From the NCBI GenBank assembly GCA_003216035.1, contig QCJM01000007.1:1-52513 (forward strand): a stretch of 52,513 nt of DNA, given 5' to 3'. This DNA comes from Prochlorococcus sp. AG-409-B13. GTDB lineage: Bacteria > Cyanobacteriota > Cyanobacteriia > PCC-6307 > Cyanobiaceae. A program made the position numbers and the translations under genes. The notes beneath the pieces are model-generated. The model was not told the DNA's origin. It saw nothing but the letters and a program-made list of their open reading frames with translations, and did not search any database. Each line of letters begins with the position of its first letter. Position 1 is the stretch's first letter. This document shows, piece by piece, positions 44,698 through 52,513 of the stretch.

Positions 44698-44807
44698 ATT
44701 TTTCCTTGGATTAATTCAGATCTAGTTATCTTCATTGGTTAAATCCATTGATCCTTCTAGATCTCAGCTGCTATTGGTGGCTTCTGTCCTTTCTCGATTT
44801 ATTCTCA

Positions 44808-45173
44808 GTGGCAAGGATTGCCGGCGTTGACATACCCCGCGAAAAGCGCGTGGAAGTTGCCCTCACCTACATCTACGGAATTGGCTTGCCTCGAGCTAAG
44901 TCAATTTTAGTTAAATCCGGAGTTAACCCTGACATAAGGGTCAAGGATTTAGATGATGGCGATGTTCAAAAACTTAGAACTGCTACAGAAACCTTCACTA
45001 TTGAAGGCGATCTTCGACGTCAAGAGGGCATGGCTCTCAAGCGTCTTCAAGATATCGGTTGCTTACGGGGACGCCGACACCGTATGAGCCTCCCAGTTAG
45101 AGGTCAACGAACTCGTACAAATGCTCGCACTCGTAGAGGTGCTCGTAAGACTGTGGCTGGTAAGAAGAAATAA
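44808..45173 (+). CDS. rpsM: 30S ribosomal protein S13
   Basis: A 121-residue S13, which contacts the P-site tRNA and forms bridges to the 50S. The N-terminus is [20 protein letters not shown] from a GTG at 44808, the usual family start; the 20 codons upstream in the same frame are not S13-like. The C-terminus [20 protein letters not shown] is typical. Confidence 0.96.
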   Translation: MARIAGVDIPREKRVEVALTYIYGIGLPRAKSILVKSGVNPDIRVKDLDDGDVQKLRTATETFTIEGDLRRQEGMALKRLQDIGCLRGRRHRMSLPVRGQRTRTNARTRRGARKTVAGKKK

Positions 45174-45240
45174 GCCTCAACTTTATTGAGCTTTATATCC
45201 AGCAAAATCTTTTCCCTAACAAAAAAAGGCCCAACCCAAT

Positions 45241-45633
45241 ATGGCCACACCCGCAAAGAAAACAGGCTCCAAAAAGGTCAAGCGCAACGTTCCCAATGGC
45301 GTTGTCCACATTCAGAGCACTTTTAATAACACCATCGTTTCAATCACTGATACGTCAGGTGAAGTTATTTCTTGGTCCTCTGCGGGTGCTAGCGGCTTTA
45401 AAGGTGCTCGAAAAGGTACACCATTTGCCGCTCAAACTGCGGCAGAAGCAGCGGCTCGACGAGCCCTTGAGCAAGGTATGCGTCAAATTGAGGTTCTTGT
45501 TAGAGGCCCTGGTTCTGGACGAGAAACAGCCATTAGGGCCTTGCAGGTGGCAGGTCTTGAAATCACTTTAATTAGAGATGTCACACCTCTCCCTCACAAT
45601 GGTTGTAGGAGACCTAAACGACGCCGTGTCTGA
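45241..45633 (+). CDS. rpsK: 30S ribosomal protein S11
   Basis: A 130-residue S11 at the platform of the 30S, near the Shine-Dalgarno duplex. Conserved parts are [20 protein letters not shown] and the end [19 protein letters not shown]. Spacing from rpsM is 67 bases. Confidence 0.97.
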   Translation: MATPAKKTGSKKVKRNVPNGVVHIQSTFNNTIVSITDTSGEVISWSSAGASGFKGARKGTPFAAQTAAEAAARRALEQGMRQIEVLVRGPGSGRETAIRALQVAGLEITLIRDVTPLPHNGCRRPKRRRV

Positions 45634-45685
45634 CATGTGCTTCACTTCTTTCTAACTTTCTTTTCTCCCTTTACCGCTTCCGACC

Positions 45686-46624
45686 GTGCTGCAATACCAG
45701 ATTGACCGGATCGAGCATCAAGTCGCTGATGATCGAGCCCAAACAGGGGTATTCCTTATAGGCCCGCTTGAAAGGGGCCAGGCAACGACACTTGGTAATT
45801 CCCTTAGAAGAGTTCTAATGGGTGGCCTTGAGGGTAGTGCTGTCACTGCTGTCCGAATTGCTGGTGTAAACCATGAATATGCAACGATCCCTGGAGTTCG
45901 AGAGGATGTACTTGATATTTTGCTCAACTGTAAGCAACTTTCAGTTCATAGTCGTTCAGAAGAACTTGAAATAGGAAGGTTGGTTGCTTCAGGACCTGCC
46001 GAAGTAAAGGCAAAAGATTTGCAGTTCTCTTCCCAAGTTCAGGTGGTTGATGGGGACCGCCCAATTGCAACTGTTCATGATGGCCACAACCTTGAACTTG
46101 AGATTCATGTAGAGCGTGGGATTGGCTACCGTCCAGTTGATAGGCATAACGAAGAAACTAGCTCTATTGATTTGCTTCAGATAGATGCAGTCTTTATGCC
46201 AGTTTTAAGAGTGAATTTCACTATTGATGAGACAGCTGTAGCAGAGGGTGGCTCTACAAGAGAGAGACTTAGGATGGAAATTGTCACAGATGGGTCTACT
46301 TCTCCTGATGATGCTTTGGCTGAAGCTGCGAATCAGTTGATTGAGCTTTTTCAACCTTTGGCCACTGTCACAATGGTTGAGGAAGTGCCTGAGGAGCCAG
46401 AACCAGCTGCCGAAGCGCAAATACCCTTAGAAGAGTTAAATCTTTCAGTTAGGGCCTATAACTGCCTTAAGCGTGCTCAGGTTAATTCTGTGTCTGACTT
46501 GATGGGCTTCAGTTACGAGGATCTTTTAGAGATCAAGAACTTTGGTTCAAAGTCTGCAGATGAAGTTATTGAGGCACTTGAGAGAATCGGGATATCAATT
46601 CCCCAGAGCCGCACCTCGGCCTAA
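45686..46624 (+). CDS. rpoA: RNA polymerase alpha subunit
   Basis: A 312-residue alpha subunit. The N-terminal dimerisation domain has [20 protein letters not shown] and [20 protein letters not shown]. An acidic linker rich in Glu and Pro near residue 232-245 leads to the C-terminal domain [20 protein letters not shown], which binds UP elements and activators. The start is a GTG at 45686, 52 bases after rpsK. Confidence 0.97.
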   Translation: MLQYQIDRIEHQVADDRAQTGVFLIGPLERGQATTLGNSLRRVLMGGLEGSAVTAVRIAGVNHEYATIPGVREDVLDILLNCKQLSVHSRSEELEIGRLVASGPAEVKAKDLQFSSQVQVVDGDRPIATVHDGHNLELEIHVERGIGYRPVDRHNEETSSIDLLQIDAVFMPVLRVNFTIDETAVAEGGSTRERLRMEIVTDGSTSPDDALAEAANQLIELFQPLATVTMVEEVPEEPEPAAEAQIPLEELNLSVRAYNCLKRAQVNSVSDLMGFSYEDLLEIKNFGSKSADEVIEALERIGISIPQSRTSA

Positions 46625-46657
46625 TTCTTTCCAACCTTTTCAGCAACTTAAAGAACA

Positions 46658-47008
46658 ATGCGCCATCAATGTCGAGTTAAGCAGCTTGGGCGTCCAGCCG
46701 ATCAACGTAAAGCAATGCTGCGTGGGCTGACTACTCAGTTAATTAGAGAAGGACGAGTTACAACTACAAAAGCCAGAGCTAAGGCTCTTAGAGATGAAGC
46801 GGAAAGGATGATTACTTTAGCTAAAGAAGGAAGTCTTTCTGCTAGGCGACGGGCTATTGGATATATCTACGATAAGCAATTAGTTCATGCACTTTTCGAT
46901 AAGGCCCAAGATAGATATGGGGATCGTCAAGGTGGTTATACCAGGATAGTTAGAACTGTACCCAGACGTGGAGATAATGCTCAAATGGCTATTATTGAGC
47001 TTGTTTAA
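46658..47008 (+). CDS. rplQ: 50S ribosomal protein L17
   Basis: A 116-residue L17 from the tunnel exit side. It starts [20 protein letters not shown] and contains [20 protein letters not shown], both typical. It follows rpoA by 33 bases. Confidence 0.97.
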   Translation: MRHQCRVKQLGRPADQRKAMLRGLTTQLIREGRVTTTKARAKALRDEAERMITLAKEGSLSARRRAIGYIYDKQLVHALFDKAQDRYGDRQGGYTRIVRTVPRRGDNAQMAIIELV

Positions 47009-47109
47009 ATATGCATTCAATTTAGAATTTGCATTGCATTTTAGCCAATTTTCTCTAGGTATTTTTTATAGAAAAAAAATCTCCTTTAGCAAGACGAATT
47101 GCAATTAGT

Positions 47110-47925
47110 TTGCAATATGATGGGTCATCTTTTTGTGGGTGGCAGCGTCAACGCCAGGGCTTGAGTGTTCAGGGTGTATTAGAACAAGCTATTTCAACTC
47201 TGGATCCGCTTAGGCCTATTAAGGCAGTTGCTGCAGGCCGAACTGATGCAGGAGTACATGCTGCTGCGCAGGTTGTGCATTTTGATTGCTGTGGCTCGAT
47301 CCCTGCTGAGAGATGGGCATCAGCTTTAAATGGAAGATTACCCTGCACGATAAGAGTAAGTGAAGCGGTTGAACGTCCTAAGAGTTGGCATGCATGCTAT
47401 TCAGCTGTTTATCGCCGTTATCGATATTTGGTTTACAACAGTCGTAGACCTAATTTATTTTTGGCTCCATGGAGTTGGCATCGATATCACTCACGATTAG
47501 ATGAAACATTAATGAGAGATGCCTTGATAGGGATACTTGGCTGCCATGACTTTTCTGCTTTTCAGCGATCAGGTAGTAATAGGGCAAATGCTGTAACGAC
47601 AGTCCAAGCTGTGGAGCTTGAACGAGTAGGTGATCTGTTGAATCTGGAGATTCAAGCCAGCGGTTTTTTGTATGGAATGGTTCGTTTATTGGTGGGGCAA
47701 TTAATTGCTTTAGGAGAACATCGGCTGACACTGCATGAGTTTGAGCGCCGTTGGCAGGAGCGACTAAGGCATGAGGTTAAGGAGGCTGCTCCTCCAAATG
47801 GGCTGTGTTTGTTGAGGGCAGGTTATGAAGAGTCGTTCTTCTCAGAAGCTGCTTGGTTTGATTGCATGCCAAGGTTTGTTTTAGCTTCCAGTGACCCACC
47901 TAAGGCAAATCCTTTCTTGAATTAG
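47110..47925 (+). CDS. truA: tRNA pseudouridine synthase A
   Basis: TruA makes pseudouridine at positions 38-40 in the tRNA anticodon stem. The catalytic Asp is in [18 protein letters not shown] near residue 41-58. Other motifs are [15 protein letters not shown] and HDFSAFQ, and the C-terminus with [17 protein letters not shown]. The TTG at 47110 is the first conventional start, but homologues begin with a strand before it, and the frame upstream encodes it ([12 protein letters not shown]) with no ATG, GTG or TTG before the stop at 47056. The true start may be a rare codon such as ATA 47068. Reported length is the minimum, 271 residues. Confidence 0.9.
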   Translation: MQYDGSSFCGWQRQRQGLSVQGVLEQAISTLDPLRPIKAVAAGRTDAGVHAAAQVVHFDCCGSIPAERWASALNGRLPCTIRVSEAVERPKSWHACYSAVYRRYRYLVYNSRRPNLFLAPWSWHRYHSRLDETLMRDALIGILGCHDFSAFQRSGSNRANAVTTVQAVELERVGDLLNLEIQASGFLYGMVRLLVGQLIALGEHRLTLHEFERRWQERLRHEVKEAAPPNGLCLLRAGYEESFFSEAAWFDCMPRFVLASSDPPKANPFLN

Positions 47926-48105
47926 CTAAAGGATTATTCCGATTTGTAGAGTAGGCATCATGAGGCAGCTTTTCTGTCCCTGTTGATTAGATCAAATTTT
48001 TTGATGAAAGTGTAAGCTATTAGTTTGAACCTAATTTAAGCCATAGATTTATGGGCTTGGGTTCTCTCTGACCAGCCCTGTCGCTTGCGATAGTGCATTT
48101 CCGAA

Positions 48106-48117
48106 CCGGCATGCCGG
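48106..48117. promoter_or_regulatory. CCGGCATGCCGG palindrome before rplM
   Basis: A perfect 12-bp palindrome ends 4 bases before the rplM ATG, with a second short inverted repeat TCGC-TT-GCGA at 48081-48090. In RNA it would form a GC-rich hairpin next to the start codon and could limit rplM translation. Its central 10 bases match the psaD leader palindrome at 9770-9779. Confidence 0.35.
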
Positions 48118-48121
48118 CGCG

Positions 48122-48574
48122 ATGAACAAGACCACAATTCCTTCAATTGATTCAATCGACCGTCAGTGGTATCTGGTGGACGCTGAGAATCAAACTCTTG
48201 GCAGGCTTGCTACTGAGGTGGCATCAGTTCTGCGTGGAAAGAACAAGCCCAGCTTTACGCCTCATTTAGACACAGGGGATTTTGTTGTCATCATTAATGC
48301 TGACAAGATCATTGTCAGTGGGAATAAGGCCCAACAAAAGCTTTATAGACGACACTCTGGTCGACCAGGTGGAATGAAGGTCGAAACTTTTCAAGCTCTC
48401 AAGGAGCGCTTGCCAGAAAGGATTGTTGAGAAAGCAATAAAGGGAATGCTCCCTCATAATGCCCTGGGCAGGCAATTGTTTCGGAAACTAAAGGTTTATA
48501 GAGGGTCTGCACATCCTCATGCCGCTCAGAATCCCAAAGCTTTTAACCTCGATTCCGCTGCTTTATCGAAATGA
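48122..48574 (+). CDS. rplM: 50S ribosomal protein L13
   Basis: A 150-residue L13, an early assembly protein. It has [20 protein letters not shown] and the C-terminal [20 protein letters not shown], both diagnostic. A 196-base spacer separates it from truA and may hold a promoter. It overlaps rpsI by 4 bases (ATGA). Confidence 0.97.
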   Translation: MNKTTIPSIDSIDRQWYLVDAENQTLGRLATEVASVLRGKNKPSFTPHLDTGDFVVIINADKIIVSGNKAQQKLYRRHSGRPGGMKVETFQALKERLPERIVEKAIKGMLPHNALGRQLFRKLKVYRGSAHPHAAQNPKAFNLDSAALSK

Positions 48575-48981
48575 GTAGTCCTGCAAATAACACTGTTGTC
48601 TATAGGGGCACTGGCCGACGTAAAACATCAGTGGCTCGTGTTCGTTTAGTTCCTGGAAAAGGTTCGATAACTATTAATGGTCGTCCTGGAGACCATTATT
48701 TGAATTTCAATCCGGCTTATTTAGCTGCAGTAAAGGCTCCTTTGCAAACTCTCGGACTTATCGACTCATATGACATTTTGGTGAATGTTTATGGAGGAGG
48801 ACTTACTGGGCAAGCTGATGCAATTAAACAAGGAGCAGCTAGAGCTCTCTGTGAGCTCTCTCTTGATAACCGTAAACCTTTAAAAATTGAAGGCCATCTG
48901 AGTAGAGATCCACGAGCTAAAGAACGTAGGAAGTATGGCTTAAAGAAAGCCCGCAAAGCTCCTCAATTCTCGAAGCGTTAG
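48571..48981 (+). CDS. rpsI: 30S ribosomal protein S9
   Basis: A 136-residue S9, whose C-terminal tail reaches the P-site tRNA. It has [19 protein letters not shown] and ends in [17 protein letters not shown], with the terminal Lys-Arg conserved in the family. Confidence 0.97.
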   Translation: MSSPANNTVVYRGTGRRKTSVARVRLVPGKGSITINGRPGDHYLNFNPAYLAAVKAPLQTLGLIDSYDILVNVYGGGLTGQADAIKQGAARALCELSLDNRKPLKIEGHLSRDPRAKERRKYGLKKARKAPQFSKR

Positions 48982-49032
48982 ACAAAACCGCTTTCCCTCT
49001 AAACCAACTTTTTCTCCTTCGCTCATTCTGAA

Positions 49033-49317
49033 ATGCCTAAGCCAGGTATCCATCCAAATTGGTATCCAGATGCCAAAGTCATTTGTAATGGAGAGGTTGT
49101 AATGACTACTGGCTCAACTCAGCCAGAAATTCACGTAGATGTTTGGAGCGGTAATCACCCATTCTTTACAGGCACTCAAAAAATCTTGGATACAGAAGGC
49201 CGTGTTGATCGCTTTATGCGTAAATACGGAATGGGAAGTACTGCTAATGATGATCAAGCAGAGGAAACAAAAAAAAATCAAAAAGACACTAAACAAAATA
49301 AAACTAATGAGCCTTGA
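49033..49317 (+). CDS. rpmE: 50S ribosomal protein L31 (zinc-free type)
   Basis: A 94-residue L31. The start MPKPGIHPNWYPDAKVICNG and the core VDVWSGNHPFFTGTQKILDT with GRVDRFMRKYGM are typical. Only one Cys is present, so the CxxC zinc site is lacking (the C-minus type). The tail of about 23 residues after residue 70 is rich in Glu, Lys, Gln and Asn and should be disordered. Confidence 0.95.
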   Translation: MPKPGIHPNWYPDAKVICNGEVVMTTGSTQPEIHVDVWSGNHPFFTGTQKILDTEGRVDRFMRKYGMGSTANDDQAEETKKNQKDTKQNKTNEP

Positions 49318-49372
49318 GCTTTTTAGCTTTGGGTCAATCTTTTTGGTTGGATATTATTAGGAGTTGATGGGC

Positions 49373-50470
49373 ATGGACTCTTCAACTCTTAAGTCAAGAC
49401 TAGAGACTGCAACTGTCAGCTTTCAGAATCTCGAAAGGCAGTTAGCAGATCCAGATGTAGCTTCTGATCCAAAACGTTTAGAGAATATTTCTCGTGAAAG
49501 GGCACGTTTAGAACCTTTAGTCTTGGACTATCAGGCTCTTCAAACTGTTGAGGAGGAATGGCAACAAACTAAAGACCTTTTACGTGAGAGTAAAGGTGAT
49601 GAGGATATGGAATCTCTTGCTCAGGAAGAACTAACCAGACTTGATGAATTTAAGGCAGATCTAGTGCAACGCCTTACTTTGGCTTTGCTTCCAAAAGATC
49701 CTCGCGATGATAGAAGTGTAATGCTTGAGATTCGCGCAGGTGCAGGAGGAGATGAAGCTTGTTTGTGGGCGGGAGATTTGGCTCGCATGTATGAACGTTA
49801 TGGTCAGCGCGTTGGCTGGTCCGTGAAACCTATTAGTGCAACGGAAGCTGATCTTGGTGGCTTCCGTGAGTTAATTATTTCTGTTAAAGGTGACGCTGTA
49901 TTTAGCCAACTAAAATTTGAGGCAGGAGTTCATAGGGTTCAAAGAGTACCTGCAACAGAATCTCAAGGCCGAGTGCATACTTCAACTGCAACAGTTGCAG
50001 TTATGCCAGAAGCTGATCCAGTTGAGGTTCAAATAGATTCTTCTGAGCTTGAAATTAGTACTGCTCGTTCTGGTGGGGCTGGTGGGCAGAATGTCAACAA
50101 GGTGGAAACTGCTGTGGATTTACTGCATAAGCCCACTGGAATAAGAGTTTTTTGTACTCAGGAACGGTCTCAATTACAAAATAGAGAGAGGGCTATGGAA
50201 ATTCTCAGGGCGAAGTTGCTTGAGATGCAAATCGCTGAAGCCAAAGCTAAAGAAAGTTCAGCAAGACTTGCTCAAGTTGGGACGGGAGATAGAAGTGAGA
50301 AAATTCGCACTTATAACTATAAAGATAACCGGACAACTGATCATCGTTTAGGTTCTAACTTCTCTTTAGAGCCAGTTTTGGCAGGACAGTTAGAGGAATT
50401 AATAGGTTCTTGTATTGCAGAAGAACAAAGGAGACAGTTGGAAGAAATCACGCATCAAAACGAAGATTAA
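49373..50470 (+). CDS. prfA: Peptide chain release factor 1
   Basis: RF1 ends translation at UAA and UAG. The 365-residue product has the stop-recognition motif [11 protein letters not shown] (the PAT tripeptide of RF1, not the SPF of RF2) and [13 protein letters not shown] with the catalytic GGQ. I chose ATG 49373 ([11 protein letters not shown]) because AGGAG at 49359-49363 is 9 bases from it. ATG 49367 lies 3 bases from the same AGGAG, and TTG 49364 abuts it. It ends the long ribosomal block and converges with the HNH gene. Confidence 0.96.
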   Translation: MDSSTLKSRLETATVSFQNLERQLADPDVASDPKRLENISRERARLEPLVLDYQALQTVEEEWQQTKDLLRESKGDEDMESLAQEELTRLDEFKADLVQRLTLALLPKDPRDDRSVMLEIRAGAGGDEACLWAGDLARMYERYGQRVGWSVKPISATEADLGGFRELIISVKGDAVFSQLKFEAGVHRVQRVPATESQGRVHTSTATVAVMPEADPVEVQIDSSELEISTARSGGAGGQNVNKVETAVDLLHKPTGIRVFCTQERSQLQNRERAMEILRAKLLEMQIAEAKAKESSARLAQVGTGDRSEKIRTYNYKDNRTTDHRLGSNFSLEPVLAGQLEELIGSCIAEEQRRQLEEITHQNED

Positions 50471-50481
50471 GACCGGCTTCT

Positions 50482-51009
50482 TTAGCTCCACCCTATTACA
50501 TATTTACTCCATTCTTTATGGCGTCCGGAATGTATTTGCTTAGTGGCTTCAAAACTTAAGTTGCTTAGTGGTCTTCTAGGTTCTCTTGCTAAAGGCATCT
50601 TCGCTTCTATAGGCGTGCGATTCCCTTTCATTAAGTTGCAAGGTAGACATGCAGTAGTGATATTTTCCCAAGTATTAAGGCCTCCTCTGCTTCGTGGTAT
50701 TACATGATCTATAGAAAGTTTGTCTCCTTTGTAGCCGCAATATTGGCAGCAGTTTCCATCTCTTTGAAGGATGTTTTTACGAGTTAGTGGTAGTTCTCGA
50801 AAAGGGACTTGAACGAATTGTCGAAGTCGAATAACCGTTGGCAGCATAGTGTTCTGCCTGATCATTCGCGTCGAATCTTCTTCGAGACTTTCCGCTTTTC
50901 CCTTAAGCATCATCACCATGGCTCGACGCCAGGTGGTGATATTCAAGGGTTCATAGGACGCATTTAGAACGAGAACCTGGCCCATGCCAGCCTTTTTATT
51001 ACGCGGCAT
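50482..51009 (-). CDS. HNH endonuclease
   Basis: A 175-residue protein typical of a cyanobacterial HNH family. MGQVLVLNASYEPLNITTWR follows a short basic leader. The nuclease core has CQYCGYKGDKLSIDHVIPRS and RGGLNTWENITTACLPCNLM: two CxxC zinc pairs and the metal-binding DH. No restriction-modification partner, intron or intein context is seen, so the role is unknown. ATG 51009 has GGAG six bases upstream; ATG 50985 is a second option. It is divergent from alr, 49 bases apart. Confidence 0.85.
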   Translation of the reverse strand: MPRNKKAGMGQVLVLNASYEPLNITTWRRAMVMMLKGKAESLEEDSTRMIRQNTMLPTVIRLRQFVQVPFRELPLTRKNILQRDGNCCQYCGYKGDKLSIDHVIPRSRGGLNTWENITTACLPCNLMKGNRTPIEAKMPLAREPRRPLSNLSFEATKQIHSGRHKEWSKYVIGWS

Positions 51010-51058
51010 GCTAACTCCATTAAAGGAGGAGCGCAGTCCTCTTGAATACCATCTCGCC

Positions 51059-52255
51059 ATGCAAGACCTGATCGCTCAATCTGGTGATTTGCGTTTGAAC
51101 CAGCACTCACAGGTGTCGGTTCATGCAGACCCTCGTCAGCGTGCCTGGGTAGAGGTAGATCCTAATGCGGTCGAGGCTAATACTTTGACGGTGAAGAGTC
51201 TTTTGGCTAAAGGTTGTTTTTTAATGGCAGTTGTCAAGGCTGATGGGTATGGCCATGGTGCGGAAACTGTTGCTAGAGCTGCTTTGCGTGGTGGGGCAAA
51301 AAGTTTAGGAGTCGCAACTTTGCAAGAAGGTATAGAGCTTCGTCACGCCGGCCTTGAATGTCCGATCCTTGTCTTAGGTAATTTGACCCATGCTGAAGAT
51401 CTTTTGGCTTGCCTTCAATGGGATCTTATGCCTACTTTAAGTAGTTCTAGAGAGGCCTGGCTTTGTCAAAATCTTGCTGAGAGCTGCGATAAGAATTTCA
51501 GTGTTCAAGTGAAGGTTGATACAGGAATGACTAGGCTTGGATGTGATTTAAAGGGAGCTCCCAGGTTAATAAATACAATAGAAAACCTTAGTTATATAAA
51601 CCTTAAAGGAGTTTATAGTCATTTGGCGCTAGCAGATTATGATTCGAATCCTCAAGGAGCTCAAGTTACGAAGCAACAGCAGAAAAGATTTGACTCACTA
51701 GTGAATAGTTTGGGTTCAGGTAGGAGAGGCTTTTGTTTTCATTTGGCTAATTCAGCAGGCACACTTCGTGACAGTGCCCTTCATTACGACATGGTGAGAG
51801 TAGGCCTAGCACTTTATGGGTGTAGTCCTATCTCAAATTTGTCCAATGATTTGACTTTAAGGGCTGCTTTAGCAGTGAAGGCAAGAGTAACTCTTATTAG
51901 GGAAGTTCCCTCAGGAGTAGGAGTTAGTTATGGGCATCGCTTCATAACTAAGCGACCTAGTCGTTTAGCAGTTGTTGGAATTGGCTACGCCGACGGGGTA
52001 AATCGAGCACTGTCAGGGAGGATTTCTGCTCTTTTGGGTGCTCGACTGCTTCCGCAGGTGGGGGCAATTACAATGGACCAGATGGTTCTTGATGCTACTG
52101 ACCATCCAGATATTCAGGTTGGTAGTGTGGTGACACTTCTTGGTAGTGAAGGTAATAAAACTATTACTCCTGAGCATTGGAGTGATTTGACAGGTTCTAT
52201 CCCTTGGGAGGTACTTTGTGGGTTTAAAAACCGGCTCCCAAGGCTAATAATCTGA
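51059..52255 (+). CDS. alr: Alanine racemase
   Basis: A 398-residue PLP enzyme that makes D-alanine for peptidoglycan. The PLP lysine is in AVVKADGYGHGAETVARAA near residue 60, where KANAYGHG is common in the family. The second catalytic residue, Tyr, lies in GVSYGHRFITKRPSRLAVVG and GYADGVNRALSG follows. ATG 51059 gives a protein of normal length; ATG 51008 and 50984 are in frame but would run into the HNH gene start, and neither has a clear ribosome binding site. Confidence 0.92.
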   Translation: MQDLIAQSGDLRLNQHSQVSVHADPRQRAWVEVDPNAVEANTLTVKSLLAKGCFLMAVVKADGYGHGAETVARAALRGGAKSLGVATLQEGIELRHAGLECPILVLGNLTHAEDLLACLQWDLMPTLSSSREAWLCQNLAESCDKNFSVQVKVDTGMTRLGCDLKGAPRLINTIENLSYINLKGVYSHLALADYDSNPQGAQVTKQQQKRFDSLVNSLGSGRRGFCFHLANSAGTLRDSALHYDMVRVGLALYGCSPISNLSNDLTLRAALAVKARVTLIREVPSGVGVSYGHRFITKRPSRLAVVGIGYADGVNRALSGRISALLGARLLPQVGAITMDQMVLDATDHPDIQVGSVVTLLGSEGNKTITPEHWSDLTGSIPWEVLCGFKNRLPRLII

Positions 52256-52316
52256 ACCTTTGTAGATTCTTATTTGCGCTTTGGTACAAAGCTCTTGATA
52301 AGGTAGGCACGCTGCT

Positions 52317-52405
52317 GGAGAGGTGGCTGAGTGGTTGAAAGCGGCTCCCTGCTAAGGAGTTACAGGAGGCAACTTCTGTCGAGGGTTCGAATCCCTCCCT
52401 CTCCG
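52317..52405 (+). tRNA. tRNA-Ser (GCT)
   Basis: An 89-nt tRNA with a 7-bp acceptor stem GGAGAGG/CCTCTCC, anticodon GCT, a long variable arm (class II, as for serine) and a GTTCGAATC T-loop. The discriminator base is G and CCA is not encoded. The 108 bases to the window end show nothing further that I can support. Confidence 0.95.
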
Positions 52406-52513
52406 TTGAAAATCTTCTGAGAGAGTCGTATAAGGGCTAATAAAGACTTGTGTTTATATATTTTTTTTGGATGATCAGCTTTCGCTTTTGGAGTGAATGT
52501 TTGTAAAGGTGTT

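Noticed and set aside
50482-51009. HNH gene as part of a homing element or restriction system
   Set aside because: No intron, intein, methyltransferase or mobile context; it resembles a stand-alone family common in cyanobacteria.
1-52513. CRISPR arrays, prophage, rRNA genes, insertion sequences
   Set aside because: No regularly spaced repeats, phage structural genes, transposase frames or rRNA sequence were seen on either strand.

Overview
The window looks like a core-chromosome segment of a marine picocyanobacterium, most likely a low-light-adapted Prochlorococcus. This is inferred from gene content and the AT-leaning codon use, not from a database search. Cyanobacterial markers are psaD, ndhN, ldpA, a CAAD/CURT1-type protein, a cyanobacterial-type gshA, a Ycf45-like ATPase and a CrtD-like carotenoid desaturase. 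The ribosomal protein cluster begins with rplC instead of rpsJ, and intergenic gaps are short. I see no prophage, insertion sequence, CRISPR array or complete mobile element.

Layout. Positions 1-785 hold no convincing intact gene. They carry several strong inverted repeats, an interrupted small reading frame and a tandem 11-bp repeat, and they end at the 3' side of a leftward tRNA-Cys. This is the only accessory-looking part of the window. From 0.9 to 9.7 kb come an LpxB-like protein, an RNase D-type exonuclease, a pair of envelope genes (CCB-like, amidase-like), hemF, mrp, rodA and a histidine kinase with a degenerate ATPase domain. From 9.8 to 16.4 kb are psaD, the tightly overlapping trpE-gshA-ppc set and a GNAT protein. 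From 16.4 to 22.1 kb are tRNA-Arg(CCG), recF, speD, larE, a tandem-domain corrinoid adenosyltransferase, and moeZ with a JAMM protease. From 22.2 to 33.4 kb are the CAAD protein, fructosamine kinase, the CrtD-like enzyme, tyrA, a degenerate DinG-like protein, a DUF2839 protein, recA, a HAD hydrolase, tRNA-Gln(TTG), the Ycf45-like ATPase, ldpA and ndhN.

From 33.7 to 50.5 kb one long rightward block combines the S10, spc, alpha and L13 operons: rplC-rplD-rplW-rplB-rpsS-rplV-rpsC-rplP-rpmC-rpsQ-rplN-rplX-rplE-rpsH-rplF-rplR-rpsE-rplO-secY-adk-rpmJ-rpsM-rpsK-rpoA-rplQ-truA-rplM-rpsI-rpmE-prfA. It is preceded by a leader of about 380 bases with two clear hairpins. The right end carries an HNH endonuclease, alr and tRNA-Ser(GCT).

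Functionally this is mostly housekeeping: translation, cell wall (rodA, alr, amidase-like), photosynthesis and cofactors (psaD, ndhN, hemF, CCB-like, crtD-like), carbon and amino-acid entry (ppc, trpE, tyrA), glutathione and polyamine synthesis, and recombination (recF, recA). I did not find an obvious undescribed multi-gene system. The best leads are the structured tRNA-Cys flank, apparent non-ATG/GTG/TTG starts for recF and perhaps truA, several degenerate enzymes (histidine kinase, DinG-like), the moeZ-JAMM pair, the doubled CobO domain, and the hairpins ahead of and inside the ribosomal protein operon.
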